This document shows positions 28,286 through 37,258 of a DNA stretch of 49,456 bases, one piece after another. This DNA comes from Glaciecola sp. HTCC2999 (GTDB taxonomy: Bacteria; Pseudomonadota; Gammaproteobacteria; Enterobacterales; Alteromonadaceae). The stretch is taken from contig NZ_DS989815.1 of assembly GCF_000155775.1 (NCBI RefSeq), positions 53,974 to 103,429 of the forward strand, written 5' to 3'. The notes beneath the pieces are model-generated. The model was not told the DNA's origin and made no database searches. It worked only from the letters and a program-made list of their open reading frames with translations. Position 1 is the first letter of the stretch. Each line of letters begins with the position of its first letter. A program made the position numbers and the translations under genes.

Positions 28286-29679
28286 TGCTATCAGACCCGA
28301 TCAAAAAAATACTCACCCTCGCTATCCCAATGATCCTGGCGAACCTATCACAGCCATTATTGGGGTTAGTAGATACGGCAGTGTTAGGACACTTAGATTC
28401 CCCTGCCTTTTTAGCTGGGGCTGCTGTGGGCGCGTTTTTTATCTCACAGTTATTATGGATCTGCGGGTTTTTACGCATGTCCATGACCGGACTTTCGGCG
28501 CAAAGTTTTGGACTATTTAACGCTGCAATAGCACGTGAGGCTGACACTCAACAACACACACACCAATCGACTTCAATCCAAACCAACACGCCTAAAATAG
28601 GCCGTTTAGATGATCTCTCTCGCGCCTGTATTATTGCCATGATCTTGGGTATGGGTTTAATGCTCGCCAGTCCATTTTGGTTAGAATTACTCTTTGGTTG
28701 GACAACGTTAAGCGGTTTAGCCGCGCAAAGCCTGTCTGACTATGTTGTTATTCGCTTTTATAATGTCCCCATTGCGTTATTAAATTTGGTATTGATCGGT
28801 TATTTAGTGGGTCAACAACAAGCGCGCCTCGTCATGACAATCCAAATTGTCGGCAATGCATTAAATATCGCTCTCAATCTTGTACTTGCCGTATATTTAG
28901 ATATGGCTGTAAAAGGTGTGGCCTATGCGACCGTCATTGCTGAGTGGGCAATGTTGTTGATGGCACTATCTGGCATCTACAGTGCAACTATAAAAGCCCC
29001 ACATTTAGCTTCCTTTGCTTTGTTCTCTGAACAGTGGCGCACGTTAGCGAAATTTAAACGCATCTTGAGCCTTAATCGCGACCTGTTTCTTCGCTCGATT
29101 TTCTTGCAAGGTTGCTTAGCGTTTGTGACCTACCGTGGTGCACGTTATGGGGTTACCGAAGCGGCGGTGAACGCGATTTTGATGCAATTTTTCATCATCA
29201 TCGCATTAGGACTAGACGGCATTGCTTATGCCATCGAAGCGGTGGTTGGGGAATCAGAGGGTAAAACGGATAAACGCCAACGCTGGCGCTATATTATCGC
29301 TAGTATCCAATGCTCTACGGTATTAGGCATTGTATTTTGTTTCATTTTTGCATTTGGCTTTGACCAAATACTCCACTTACTCACCGCGCAAACCAATATC
29401 ATCAGCGCAGCTCAAGCGTACTATTGGATTATCCTTGCGCTGCCTTTGATTGCCCATTGGTGTTACTGTTTAGACGGCATATATATCGGGCTCACCCGTG
29501 GTGATGTGATGCGTAACAGTATGTTTATTAGTGCGCTATTTGGCTTTATGGGTGTGTATGTACTTACATCGCAATACGATAATATGGCGCTATGGTTTGC
29601 GCTACTCGGACTGCAAGCCATGCGCGGTATCACCTTAGGCTGGCACTTGAAACGCCATTATTCAATCTCTAGTTATTAA
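28285..29679 (+). CDS. MATE-family multidrug/metabolite efflux protein (DinF-like)
   Basis: A 464-residue inner-membrane exporter with about 12 hydrophobic segments in two halves. The opening LTLAIPMILANLSQPLLGLVDTAVLGHLD is the classical MATE start, in the DinF-like branch that uses proton or sodium gradients. A polar, threonine/glutamine/histidine-rich stretch (near residues 88-105) lies in a cytoplasmic loop where relatives are shorter. The ATG overlaps the preceding short frame (TAATG). The substrate is not predictable. It converges on hrpB with a 24-base gap and no obvious terminator. Confidence 0.9.
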   Translation: MLSDPIKKILTLAIPMILANLSQPLLGLVDTAVLGHLDSPAFLAGAAVGAFFISQLLWICGFLRMSMTGLSAQSFGLFNAAIAREADTQQHTHQSTSIQTNTPKIGRLDDLSRACIIAMILGMGLMLASPFWLELLFGWTTLSGLAAQSLSDYVVIRFYNVPIALLNLVLIGYLVGQQQARLVMTIQIVGNALNIALNLVLAVYLDMAVKGVAYATVIAEWAMLLMALSGIYSATIKAPHLASFALFSEQWRTLAKFKRILSLNRDLFLRSIFLQGCLAFVTYRGARYGVTEAAVNAILMQFFIIIALGLDGIAYAIEAVVGESEGKTDKRQRWRYIIASIQCSTVLGIVFCFIFAFGFDQILHLLTAQTNIISAAQAYYWIILALPLIAHWCYCLDGIYIGLTRGDVMRNSMFISALFGFMGVYVLTSQYDNMALWFALLGLQAMRGITLGWHLKRHYSISSY

Positions 29680-29703
29680 CTTTCCACTGCCATTAATGAA
29701 TCA

Positions 29704-32361
29704 TTAGGTGGTATTTTTCGGTTTTATCGAACGACCAGGCCGTTCCTCTAACGGTTTTTCTGGCCATCGATGTTTTGGATAACGCCCCTTCATATCTTTG
29801 CGCACATCAAAATATGAATGCGTCCAGAAATGCGCGAGGTCACTAGTGGTTTGTAAATCTCTCCGGGCAGGTGAGAGAAGCGTAAAACATAAGGGTACTT
29901 GACCATTGGCGAGTAACGGCGAGGTTAACTGACCAAACATTTCTTGTAACACAATATGCACTGACGGTGCTTGGTGTTTGGAATAAGTGATGTGGCATGA
30001 CAGCCCACTGGGAGCGGTATATTTTACCGGTGCGTGTTTAGCCAGAAATTGTTGTTGCTCATATGTCAATATCGCTTCTAGTAAAGGCATTAACGCTAAT
30101 TGTTGTAACTGTCTGATGGTTTTGATGCCATGACAATAAGGCAACAACCAGTCATTCAGGTGTCCTAATAAATACGCCTCATCAATCAATGGCAACTCAT
30201 CTGGGCAATATTCTGCTAACCATTGCACCCGCAGACTCCATTGTTCACAACGTTTATCCCATTGTAAAAAACGCAGCCCTTGCTCGGCCACGACTTGCAT
30301 AAAGCACGGTATTAACACCTCATCGGGGATGGTGGAAAGCGGCGTTTCATTTATCACTAACTGCCCGATACGAGTTTGTCGACGTCCAGTGATTTTATTA
30401 TTCGCCACACTATATTCATAAACGTTTTCAGTATTCACACTATCTAGTTGCATGATCACCGCTTCGCTGACTGCCAATGCAAGAAACACTCGACCATCAT
30501 TGTTTTGTCCATCACAATCTACAATCACCAGCCAAAGCGAACTGGCTAAGGGTTCATTGGGCATCAGACTCACACCCCGACCATTGGCCATGGTATAGGA
30601 TATTTTTTGCGATAAATCAGGATCTGCGGCGCGGCGTTTTGCAATTCTATCCACAAATGCAACCGCACATAAACGAGCACTCATCGTTGCGACATCACTA
30701 ATTTGGCCTAATGCATCATAAAACGCTTGGCGTGAATGGGTTGTTTGGATGTTACCGGTGATTTGTCCAAACCAACGAAGCGCCAGTTGCTGAATATGGT
30801 GCAAGCTCCCTTTCGATGAACGCGAGGTGATCAATGTATGAATAACTGCGCTAAGACGGGCCAGCACATCGACCCCAAAGTGTTGCTGGACAAATGCTGG
30901 ATCATTGGCAATATCCCGCTCGGTAAGAAGCGCCGCAAGCACACAAGCTAAAGCTTGCTCTACGGTACTATCAGCACTAAGTAGCATCGCGCCCAAACGG
31001 GGCTCTATTCCCATGTCTAAGAGCTGTTGCCCTTTAGTGCTGAGCTGACCTTGAGATTGAATTAACGCTAGTGAGGTATTTAATTGCAAAGCATGTTCAA
31101 TGTGGGCTGTAGGCGGAGTATCTAACCAGTTTGCTGCTAGCGGATCATGGATCCCCCACGCGCTGAGCTCCAACGTAAATGCCGATAAATCGGTATTATT
31201 AATGGCCAACGGTGCAAAATCGGCTAGCTGATATTGCTGGGTTTCACTCCACAAGCGAATGCAATGTCCAGCTTGGACACGTCCTGCTCGACCGGCGCGC
31301 TGATCGGCGGATGATTTGGCGATGCGCTGAGTCACTAATTTCGTTAATCCACTTTTGACATCAAATAACGCGGATTTTTCTAAACCCGTATCAATCACCA
31401 TCGTCACATTCGGGATCGTCACACTGGTTTCAGCAATATTTGTCGCAAAGATAATGCGCCTCGGTGGATTTGACGAAACCGATTCGGAAGCAGTCGCAGA
31501 GGACGATGATGCTGGGGAATATAATGCAGAAGATGGGCGGATGATTTCCTCTTGTGCGCTGAGCGACATTGCCCCATAAAGCGCATAACAAGCGATTTTC
31601 GATTGGTCTTTTAAGCGTGTTTCACATTGATTCATCGCCGCATGAATAGCCCCTTGGCTGGGCAAAAACACTAACACATCACCATGATCACTGAGCTGTA
31701 CTAATGCATGCTCAAGCGCATCAGACACCATACTGGCAATATCACGATTTGATAGACGATTCATGGACTGATGCTTCGATAGTTTTGGTGGATGATAGCT
31801 TATCTCCACAGGAAAACTGCGACCTGGACAATCAATCACTCGAGCACCACCCAAATAATCCGACACACTGAGGGTATCCATGGTCGCTGACATGACTAAT
31901 ACCCGTAAATCGTCACGCAACCCTTCTTGGACTTCTCGGCACAGTAACAATGCCAGATCTGCATGGACAGCACGTTCATGAAATTCATCAAATATCACGA
32001 CACTGACATCGGCTAACTCAGGATCGGACTGTAATCGACGCGTTAAAATCCCTTCAGTGATCACTTCAATTCGCGTTTGTTGACTCACATTACGCTCATG
32101 ACGAATTTGATAACCGACTGTGTGCCCGACAGATTCACCAAGTTGATATGCCAGATAATGTGCAATTGATTTTACTGCGACACGGCGTGGCTCAAGGATC
32201 AATATTTTACCCGTTACCCATGACGCAGATAACAATGATAATGGCACTTGCGTTGATTTACCGGCACCAGGTTGCGCCGCTAACACAACGCAATCATCGA
32301 CGGTAAGAATTTCATGTAATGTCGATAATATGCCGTGGATAGGTAGGGATTCAGTATTCAT
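29704..32361 (-). CDS. hrpB: ATP-dependent helicase HrpB
   Basis: An 885-residue DEAH/DExH-box helicase. Walker A is GAGKST at residues 32-37, the DExH box is DEFH (motif II), SAT is present in VMSATMD (motif III), and motif VI is QRAGRAGRVQAGHC. A helicase-associated HA2 region and the HrpB C-terminal domain with LLSPARRDLQTTSDLAHFW follow. The family is about 810-850 residues; here a serine/alanine-rich insert (SPASSSSATASESVSSN) between the two RecA-like lobes explains some of the extra length. Its cellular role in enterics is not settled; a role in mRNA processing or cell-surface biology is debated. A single-gene unit. Confidence 0.93.
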   Translation of the reverse strand: MNTESLPIHGILSTLHEILTVDDCVVLAAQPGAGKSTQVPLSLLSASWVTGKILILEPRRVAVKSIAHYLAYQLGESVGHTVGYQIRHERNVSQQTRIEVITEGILTRRLQSDPELADVSVVIFDEFHERAVHADLALLLCREVQEGLRDDLRVLVMSATMDTLSVSDYLGGARVIDCPGRSFPVEISYHPPKLSKHQSMNRLSNRDIASMVSDALEHALVQLSDHGDVLVFLPSQGAIHAAMNQCETRLKDQSKIACYALYGAMSLSAQEEIIRPSSALYSPASSSSATASESVSSNPPRRIIFATNIAETSVTIPNVTMVIDTGLEKSALFDVKSGLTKLVTQRIAKSSADQRAGRAGRVQAGHCIRLWSETQQYQLADFAPLAINNTDLSAFTLELSAWGIHDPLAANWLDTPPTAHIEHALQLNTSLALIQSQGQLSTKGQQLLDMGIEPRLGAMLLSADSTVEQALACVLAALLTERDIANDPAFVQQHFGVDVLARLSAVIHTLITSRSSKGSLHHIQQLALRWFGQITGNIQTTHSRQAFYDALGQISDVATMSARLCAVAFVDRIAKRRAADPDLSQKISYTMANGRGVSLMPNEPLASSLWLVIVDCDGQNNDGRVFLALAVSEAVIMQLDSVNTENVYEYSVANNKITGRRQTRIGQLVINETPLSTIPDEVLIPCFMQVVAEQGLRFLQWDKRCEQWSLRVQWLAEYCPDELPLIDEAYLLGHLNDWLLPYCHGIKTIRQLQQLALMPLLEAILTYEQQQFLAKHAPVKYTAPSGLSCHITYSKHQAPSVHIVLQEMFGQLTSPLLANGQVPLCFTLLSPARRDLQTTSDLAHFWTHSYFDVRKDMKGRYPKHRWPEKPLEERPGRSIKPKNTT

Positions 32362-32442
32362 AATATCGACAACAATACCTATTTTTGAAAGAGAGTTAAC
32401 CCAACACCCTTAACCTTTACACAATGTATAAATTCACGAAGA

Positions 32443-32721
32443 CTAACTGTAATAACACAGATAAGCGCAATGTTCTTCAATCTTCACATTAAACTCGACG
32501 CCAGCTTCCACGTGAAATGCGTTACCTTGGACAATTTCTTCCCATGTGTCTTTACCAGGTAACTTGACAGACATAGTACCGTGAACCACTACCATTTTTT
32601 CTTTTTGTGAAGTACCAAACGTATATTCACCAGGTGCCATTACACCCGAACTTACCGCACCGTCTTTGGAATCAAAACCAATTGAAAAGACATTATCATC
32701 AAAATATTTATTTACTTTCAT
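32443..32721 (-). CDS. ppnP: Pyrimidine/purine nucleoside phosphorylase PpnP
   Basis: A 92-residue single-domain cupin protein matching E. coli PpnP (formerly YaiE, 94 residues), which phosphorolyses uridine, cytidine and purine nucleosides to base and ribose 1-phosphate. The blocks MAPGEYTFGTSQKEKM, VVHGTMSVKLPG and the terminal CAYLCYYS are conserved. Its ATG overlaps the last 14 bases of yigZ, so it is likely translationally coupled. Confidence 0.92.
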   Translation of the reverse strand: MKVNKYFDDNVFSIGFDSKDGAVSSGVMAPGEYTFGTSQKEKMVVVHGTMSVKLPGKDTWEEIVQGNAFHVEAGVEFNVKIEEHCAYLCYYS

Positions 32722-33292
32722 CGTTTATAGTTACCATTTGGATATGTTGTTTAAACGCCACAGCTGTCACTTTGGGGACGGAGACACTCAGCAGCACTGT
32801 ATCACTGTATTGACAAGCATCAATATTACCTTGGTGCTGTTCGACAATATGACGTACAAATTGCTCGTCCTTAAATGATACCGTTAAGTGTATGGGTATG
32901 CGAGGAATAAACGTATGAGTTTGTAACTGTTCTAGCGCCATGGCAGTGGCTCGGCTATATGCTCTAACTAACCCACCAGCACCTAATTTAATCCCTCCAA
33001 AATAACGACTAATAACGACCATCACATCGCCAATGTCATTGTGTTGTAACACATTTAACATGGGTTTACCTGCTGTACCGCTTGGCTCTCCATCATCATT
33101 AGAGGCAAGTGATAATGGCTTTGCTGGCGCTCCTAGCAAGTAAGCCCAACAATGATGACGCGCATCGGGATATTGCTCTTGCTGTGTCGCGAGCACTTGC
33201 ATAGCCATGTCTCTCGTTTCTGCTAAAGCAGCATGCGCATGAAATAAGCTCTTCTTTTCTTCAAACGTTACGCTTACGGGCAACGTAGGCAA
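32708..33292 (-). CDS. yigZ: IMPACT/YigZ family protein
   Basis: A 194-residue protein (from TTG 33292) of the YigZ/IMPACT family. The N-terminal domain carries the NDDGEPSGTAGKPML and ISRYFGGIKLGAGGLVRAYSRA blocks, with a second small ferredoxin-like domain after about residue 130. The role in bacteria is uncertain; nucleotide or RNA binding has been suggested. The start is unusual: relatives begin a few residues earlier with a methionine before the YQLP-like sequence, and at that position (33304-33302) the codon here is ATT, followed in frame by NYQLPTLP. Either ATT initiates or translation begins at TTG 33292. Confidence 0.85.
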   Translation of the reverse strand: MPTLPVSVTFEEKKSLFHAHAALAETRDMAMQVLATQQEQYPDARHHCWAYLLGAPAKPLSLASNDDGEPSGTAGKPMLNVLQHNDIGDVMVVISRYFGGIKLGAGGLVRAYSRATAMALEQLQTHTFIPRIPIHLTVSFKDEQFVRHIVEQHQGNIDACQYSDTVLLSVSVPKVTAVAFKQHIQMVTINDESK

Positions 33293-33451
33293 TTGATAGT
33301 TAATAAAAATCTCAACTTAATTAAATGATATTTATAGTAAGAGGTATTGAAAAAACGATAAAGGCAATGTGTTAATCCGAAATAGACGTAATCAACATTA
33401 TATTAGATAATCGAGGCGATATTTTCGATAAGGCCTGTTATTCTATTCTGG

Positions 33452-34078
33452 ATGAAAAACTCTAAACGACCATTATGTCAGCAATGCCATTACCCTCTTA
33501 AGACTTGTGTATGTCACGTTCTTTTGCCAATGTCTGTACCTGCAAATATTACTATCATACAAGATCCAAGTGAAACACTACATGCGAAAAATACTGCTAG
33601 GCTATTAACGCTTGCGATCCCATCATGTCAAATTGTCACATTAGATGGTATTACCGAATGGCCTCAGACTTTAATTAAACAAAATCAGTGCACTGTTGTT
33701 ATTTATCCATCAGAAAACGCACAACCTATAGAAACATTGTATTTAGCATCGGACATGTCCTTAGACGAAAAACTGGCTGGCATTGAACATATTATCTTAT
33801 TAGATGGTAGCTGGCGTAAAACTCGAAAGCTATGGTTAAGTTACCCTGAACTTCAGCAATGCACTACGCTGACATTTAGTAATGCACCATCCACTCAATA
33901 TGCCATACGAAAAACGACACAATCACATAGTATGTCGACACTTGAAGCTTGTGCGTACACATTAGAACAATTGTTTGATTCTGACACGAGTGTTTTATAT
34001 GCATTATTAAATGCTATGCAATCACATTGGCAAAGACATGAGCCGCATACTAAGACCAATATTGAAGATCCCATATGA
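33452..34078 (+). CDS. DTW-domain tRNA-uridine aminocarboxypropyltransferase
   Basis: A 208-residue protein of the DTW family, which transfers the aminocarboxypropyl group of SAM to uridine in tRNA (acp3U), as shown for E. coli TapT (YfiP). A zinc-ribbon-like CQQCHYPLKTCVC cluster (Cys9, 12, 18, 20) begins the protein. The name-giving motif appears as the variant DGSWRKTRKLW. Start ATG at 33452 has no visible ribosome site. It ends with an ATGA overlap with the following phosphotransferase gene. Confidence 0.85.
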   Translation: MKNSKRPLCQQCHYPLKTCVCHVLLPMSVPANITIIQDPSETLHAKNTARLLTLAIPSCQIVTLDGITEWPQTLIKQNQCTVVIYPSENAQPIETLYLASDMSLDEKLAGIEHIILLDGSWRKTRKLWLSYPELQQCTTLTFSNAPSTQYAIRKTTQSHSMSTLEACAYTLEQLFDSDTSVLYALLNAMQSHWQRHEPHTKTNIEDPI

Positions 34079-35070
34079 TCCAACATTCAATTATCAAAAT
34101 TCTTACTCAGCAATTTAACACCTCTAATATTGAATACATTGAAACTGTGCAATCATTGTGGAGTGGTTATGGCAGTATTTCCCGTTATCGCATAGATACT
34201 CAGTCGGTAATAGTCAAAACCATTGATATTCAGACACAGCAGCGCGAACATCCAAGAGGCTGGCAAACCAATTTTGCGCATCAACGTAAAATTTCATCAT
34301 ACCAAAACGAATGCATTTTCTATAATACGCTTGCACCACTCTCTCATGCATCAGCCCGTGTACCTGCGTGTTTATATCAACATCACGATAATGATGTCAT
34401 TGTATTAGTATTAGAAGATCTAGACGCTTTTGGATTTAACGTGCGTTTAAATGATGCGCAGACACTTGATATTGCTAAACAGGTTCTGCATTGGTTAGCT
34501 CACTTTCATATACAGTTTTTACAAGTTGACCGCGGCTATCCACACCCCTCCCCCGTGGTATTAGATCGACAATGGTCACGCGGGTCATACTGGCATTTAG
34601 CTACCCGTCCTGATGAATTTCAAAACATGCCAGATTCAGCGTTGAAACGTGCCGCACATCAACTTGATGACGCCTTACAGCATGCTCAATATCAAACACT
34701 AATACATGGTGATGCGAAAATCGCTAACTTTTGTTTTGATATGACGTTACATCAAGTCGCTGCGGTTGATTTCCAATATTGTGGTAAAGGAGTAGGCATC
34801 GTTGATGTCATGTATTTTTTAGGCAGCGCCCTATCCAATTCTCAATTAACTCAACATGCTGATGAATTAGTGACATATTATTTTTCACACATTCACAATG
34901 TACTTAATGATAGAGATGGACAAGTTGATGTTGCAGCATTAATCACTGAATGGGAGAGTTTATATTGTGTTGCATGGGCTGATTTTGAGCGCTTTTTAGT
35001 CGGTTGGTCACCCGGACATAAAAAACTACATGCTTACAGTAAGGCACAAACGCTTTTAGCTATTTCTTAA
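34075..35070 (+). CDS. Phosphotransferase/kinase-like protein (CHK/APH fold)
   Basis: A 331-residue protein with the protein-kinase-like fold of aminoglycoside/choline/ecdysteroid kinases. The catalytic loop is IHGDAKIANFCF and the metal-binding aspartate is in AVDFQYCGKGVGIVDVMYFL; an ATP-lysine candidate is in VIVKTID. Such enzymes phosphorylate small alcohols or sugars, but the substrate is not inferable. It overlaps the DTW gene by four bases, suggesting coupling, and is followed by a MarR-like regulator after 48 bases. Confidence 0.8.
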   Translation: MIQHSIIKILTQQFNTSNIEYIETVQSLWSGYGSISRYRIDTQSVIVKTIDIQTQQREHPRGWQTNFAHQRKISSYQNECIFYNTLAPLSHASARVPACLYQHHDNDVIVLVLEDLDAFGFNVRLNDAQTLDIAKQVLHWLAHFHIQFLQVDRGYPHPSPVVLDRQWSRGSYWHLATRPDEFQNMPDSALKRAAHQLDDALQHAQYQTLIHGDAKIANFCFDMTLHQVAAVDFQYCGKGVGIVDVMYFLGSALSNSQLTQHADELVTYYFSHIHNVLNDRDGQVDVAALITEWESLYCVAWADFERFLVGWSPGHKKLHAYSKAQTLLAIS

Positions 35071-35118
35071 TCATCAGGTATAATGATTTGGTGTGTTAGA
35101 AAATAGGAAGTAAGTATT

Positions 35119-35460
35119 ATGGAAACAAGTAATACATATTTTAAGTTCCTACATTTAGCTCAAGCAGTTCAAAAACTGCCTACTTTTCCTGAATTAGATT
35201 CAGTAGAAGAACGGTTATTGAATGTTTGTGCCAGTGTATGGTTTAGTGATATGAAAATCTCAGTTACCGAGATTGCTAATATGTTACCTGGAACCTCAGA
35301 AAGAACCAGCCATAGACGCATAAAATCATTATTACAAAAAAATATGATCGTGTTAAAGACCGACGACAAAGACAGGCGGGTTAAATATATTGTACCCACA
35401 CAACTGTCAGATAAATATTTCAAAAAAATGGAAGATTGTTTGCAATTAGCAACACGCTAA
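35119..35460 (+). CDS. MarR-like winged-helix regulator
   Basis: A 113-residue protein with a winged-helix core: helix-turn-helix KISVTEIANMLPGTSERTSHRRIKSLLQK and a wing MIVLKTDDKDRRVKYIVPT, as in MarR-family regulators. It lacks the long N-terminal dimerisation helix of typical MarR proteins (about 140 residues), so it is short. Targets unknown. AGGAAG lies upstream of the ATG. A long-loop terminator-like structure follows. Confidence 0.75.
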   Translation: METSNTYFKFLHLAQAVQKLPTFPELDSVEERLLNVCASVWFSDMKISVTEIANMLPGTSERTSHRRIKSLLQKNMIVLKTDDKDRRVKYIVPTQLSDKYFKKMEDCLQLATR

Positions 35461-35490
35461 TCAGTCTATTATTTGTATTGAAGTGTTTTT

Positions 35491-35548
35491 AAAAACCCGC
35501 ATTATAATGAGCCCTCATTTTTTGGACCCTTTATTCAGCGGGTTTTTT
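35491..35548 (+). terminator. Long-loop terminator-like structure after the MarR gene
   Basis: AAAAACCCGC (35491-35500) and GCGGGTTTTT (35538-35547) form a perfect 10-bp stem followed by T, with a 37-base loop. Inside the loop is a small hairpin AATGAG/CTCATT and a perfect TATAAT (35503-35508). It may end the MarR transcript; the internal -10 could start transcription of the outer-membrane gene at 35595, but no good -35 lies at the usual spacing (TTGAAG is 19 bases away). Confidence 0.6.
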
Positions 35549-35691
35549 AGTTTGATATCAGCAACACCGATTTTGTTATCAATGGAATTTATCGATGAAA
35601 ATATTATTACTCTGTATTTTGATATCTCTTAGTACTGCTACAAAAGCAGAAGAATTTACATGACGTGGTCAACATATTTCGGACAACCCAG

Positions 35692-36513
35692 TTAAGCAAC
35701 TTTTTGTAGTTTTACCATTTCCTGCTCATACTGATTTGGGCTTTGATACCCCAGATATGAATGCAGTCTATAGCTGTTATAGAACATCGTGATGTAATTC
35801 AAGATATCCTGTTGTGCTTCGTATCGAGTTTGGTAGTTTCGCCAATGAACCCGTTCGTTTTTCAAGCTGCCGAAGAAACTTTCAGCAACGGCATTATCCC
35901 AACAATCGCCTTTTCTGCTCATGCTGCCAACTAGGCCATGAGCGTTAAGTAATTTACGATACTCGTGACTGGCATATTGCGAGCCACGGTCGGTATGCAC
36001 AATTAATCCTTTCTCTGGTTTTCGCTGCCATATTGCCATTCTCAGCGCGTCAATTACCAGCTTTGCTTTCATCCTTGAGCTCATGCTCCAACCAACGATT
36101 TTACGCGAGTACAAATCAATCACGATGGCTAAGTACAACCAACCTTCTCGCGTCCATATGTAAGTAATATCAGAAACATACGCTTTGTTAGGCGCATCCA
36201 CAGTAAACTCACGATTGAGCACATTATCAAACAACGGCTTGTTATGGTTACTGTCTGTTGTCACCTTATATTTCTTGCGATAACGAACCCACACCTTGGC
36301 TTCAAGCATTAGCTTCTTCGCCTTTTGGCGACTCACTGGATAGCCTAAACAATTCAGGGCATGCTTCATTCTGCGGCTGCCATACGTGTTATCACTAGCG
36401 ACAGCTATCTTTTTCACCCACTCGATCATATCAGCATGAGTAGGGTCTATTTCTTGTTCTATCTTCGCCCAACGGTAAAAGCCGCTGCGCTTCACCCCTA
36501 ACAATTGACACAT
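35692..36513 (-). CDS. IS3-family transposase orfB (DDE integrase)
   Basis: A 273-residue integrase-type transposase. The N-terminal part has an HTH-like region ([11 protein letters not shown]) and the HTH_21-type [21 protein letters not shown]; the rve catalytic core carries the DDE residues in [21 protein letters not shown] and [17 protein letters not shown]. The open frame extends upstream of the ATG ([17 protein letters not shown]), as expected for an orfA-orfB fusion made by -1 frameshifting. No internal stop is visible. Confidence 0.93.
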   Translation of the reverse strand: MCQLLGVKRSGFYRWAKIEQEIDPTHADMIEWVKKIAVASDNTYGSRRMKHALNCLGYPVSRQKAKKLMLEAKVWVRYRKKYKVTTDSNHNKPLFDNVLNREFTVDAPNKAYVSDITYIWTREGWLYLAIVIDLYSRKIVGWSMSSRMKAKLVIDALRMAIWQRKPEKGLIVHTDRGSQYASHEYRKLLNAHGLVGSMSRKGDCWDNAVAESFFGSLKNERVHWRNYQTRYEAQQDILNYITMFYNSYRLHSYLGYQSPNQYEQEMVKLQKVA

Positions 36514-36560
36514 TCTGTCAACGGGATAGGTCTTCTTATTTTGGGCAATGAAGCGGTACT

Positions 36561-36857
36561 TTACTTCATTTCTTTGGCAAAAAAGACCGTTGCTTCCTTT
36601 AAAATGTTTTTGTCCATTTCAAGCTGGCGAACCTTTGCTCTCAGTTGCCTAATTTCTTCTTGCTCTGGCGTCAGCTTGCCATTACCACGAAACGCCTGAC
36701 CATCATTATCTTGTTCGTGTTCTTTCATCCAACGGGTAATCAGATTTGGATTAATCTCCAAGCTTCTTGCCGCTTCAGCTCGACTGAACTTCTGATCAAC
36801 CACTAGGCTGATAGCGTCTAACTTAAATTCTTTTGAATATTTTTTTCTAGCATTCAT
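36561..36857 (-). CDS. IS3-family transposase orfA
   Basis: A 98-residue helix-turn-helix protein: [40 protein letters not shown], followed by a leucine-zipper-like coiled coil ([20 protein letters not shown]). It binds the IS ends and is fused to orfB by frameshifting. It ends FFAKEMK just after the slippery site. Confidence 0.93.
   Translation of the reverse strand: MNARKKYSKEFKLDAISLVVDQKFSRAEAARSLEINPNLITRWMKEHEQDNDGQAFRGNGKLTPEQEEIRQLRAKVRQLEMDKNILKEATVFFAKEMK
36578..36584 (-). other. Probable -1 frameshift site of the IS transposase
   Basis: TTTTTTG on the coding strand (T TTT TTG form) lies within the last ten codons of orfA, and the -1 frame then reads without a stop into orfB ([10 protein letters not shown]). 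This is where IS3 elements normally shift to make the full OrfAB transposase. Confidence 0.65.
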
Positions 36858-37258
36858 AATGCACTCCAGTTTTGAGAATTATCTCTTATCTAGAGTGTCC
36901 GAATCAAATCTACCACCTCAACATTTAGTGCTGGTTTAGGTTATCAGTTTGGTGGGGCATTGGGTATACAGAGTGCCTATGTCAAAAATGATGCTCGCTG
37001 CAGGTTAAGCTTAGGCTTACTTGGTGCGACTGCAGGATATGATTATGCGCTAAATGAACATGTTTCATTCGGTTTGCAACTAGGATGGATAGTCGGAGCA
37101 GAAGGTGCGGGTATCAATATAAACTATTTCCCGAACAGTACTTTTGATGATGGCTTTGTCGTTGGATTAGATTTTCTATACACCACGGATCCTGAGTTTC
37201 CCTTTGTTAAAGATAATGAGCCTAACAGTGCCGTATTATTGAGTATTGGATACCAATT

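Larger units (their letters stand above)
35661..36920 (-). mobile_element. Complete IS3-family insertion sequence, 1260 bp
   Basis: Both ends begin with imperfect inverted repeats: TGACGTGGT...TTTCGGACA at the left and, read inward from the right, TGAGGTGGT...ATTCGGACA. A 3-base duplication ACA flanks it (35658-35660 and 36921-36923), as usual for IS3-type elements. Inside are orfA and orfB with a -1 slippery site and an apparently intact DDE transposase, so the element looks recently active. It inserted within an outer-membrane protein gene. Confidence 0.92.

Noticed and set aside
30650..30662. DnaA-box-like CTATCCACA inside hrpB
   Set aside because: A single 8 of 9 match within a coding region, far from the origin side, with no cluster.
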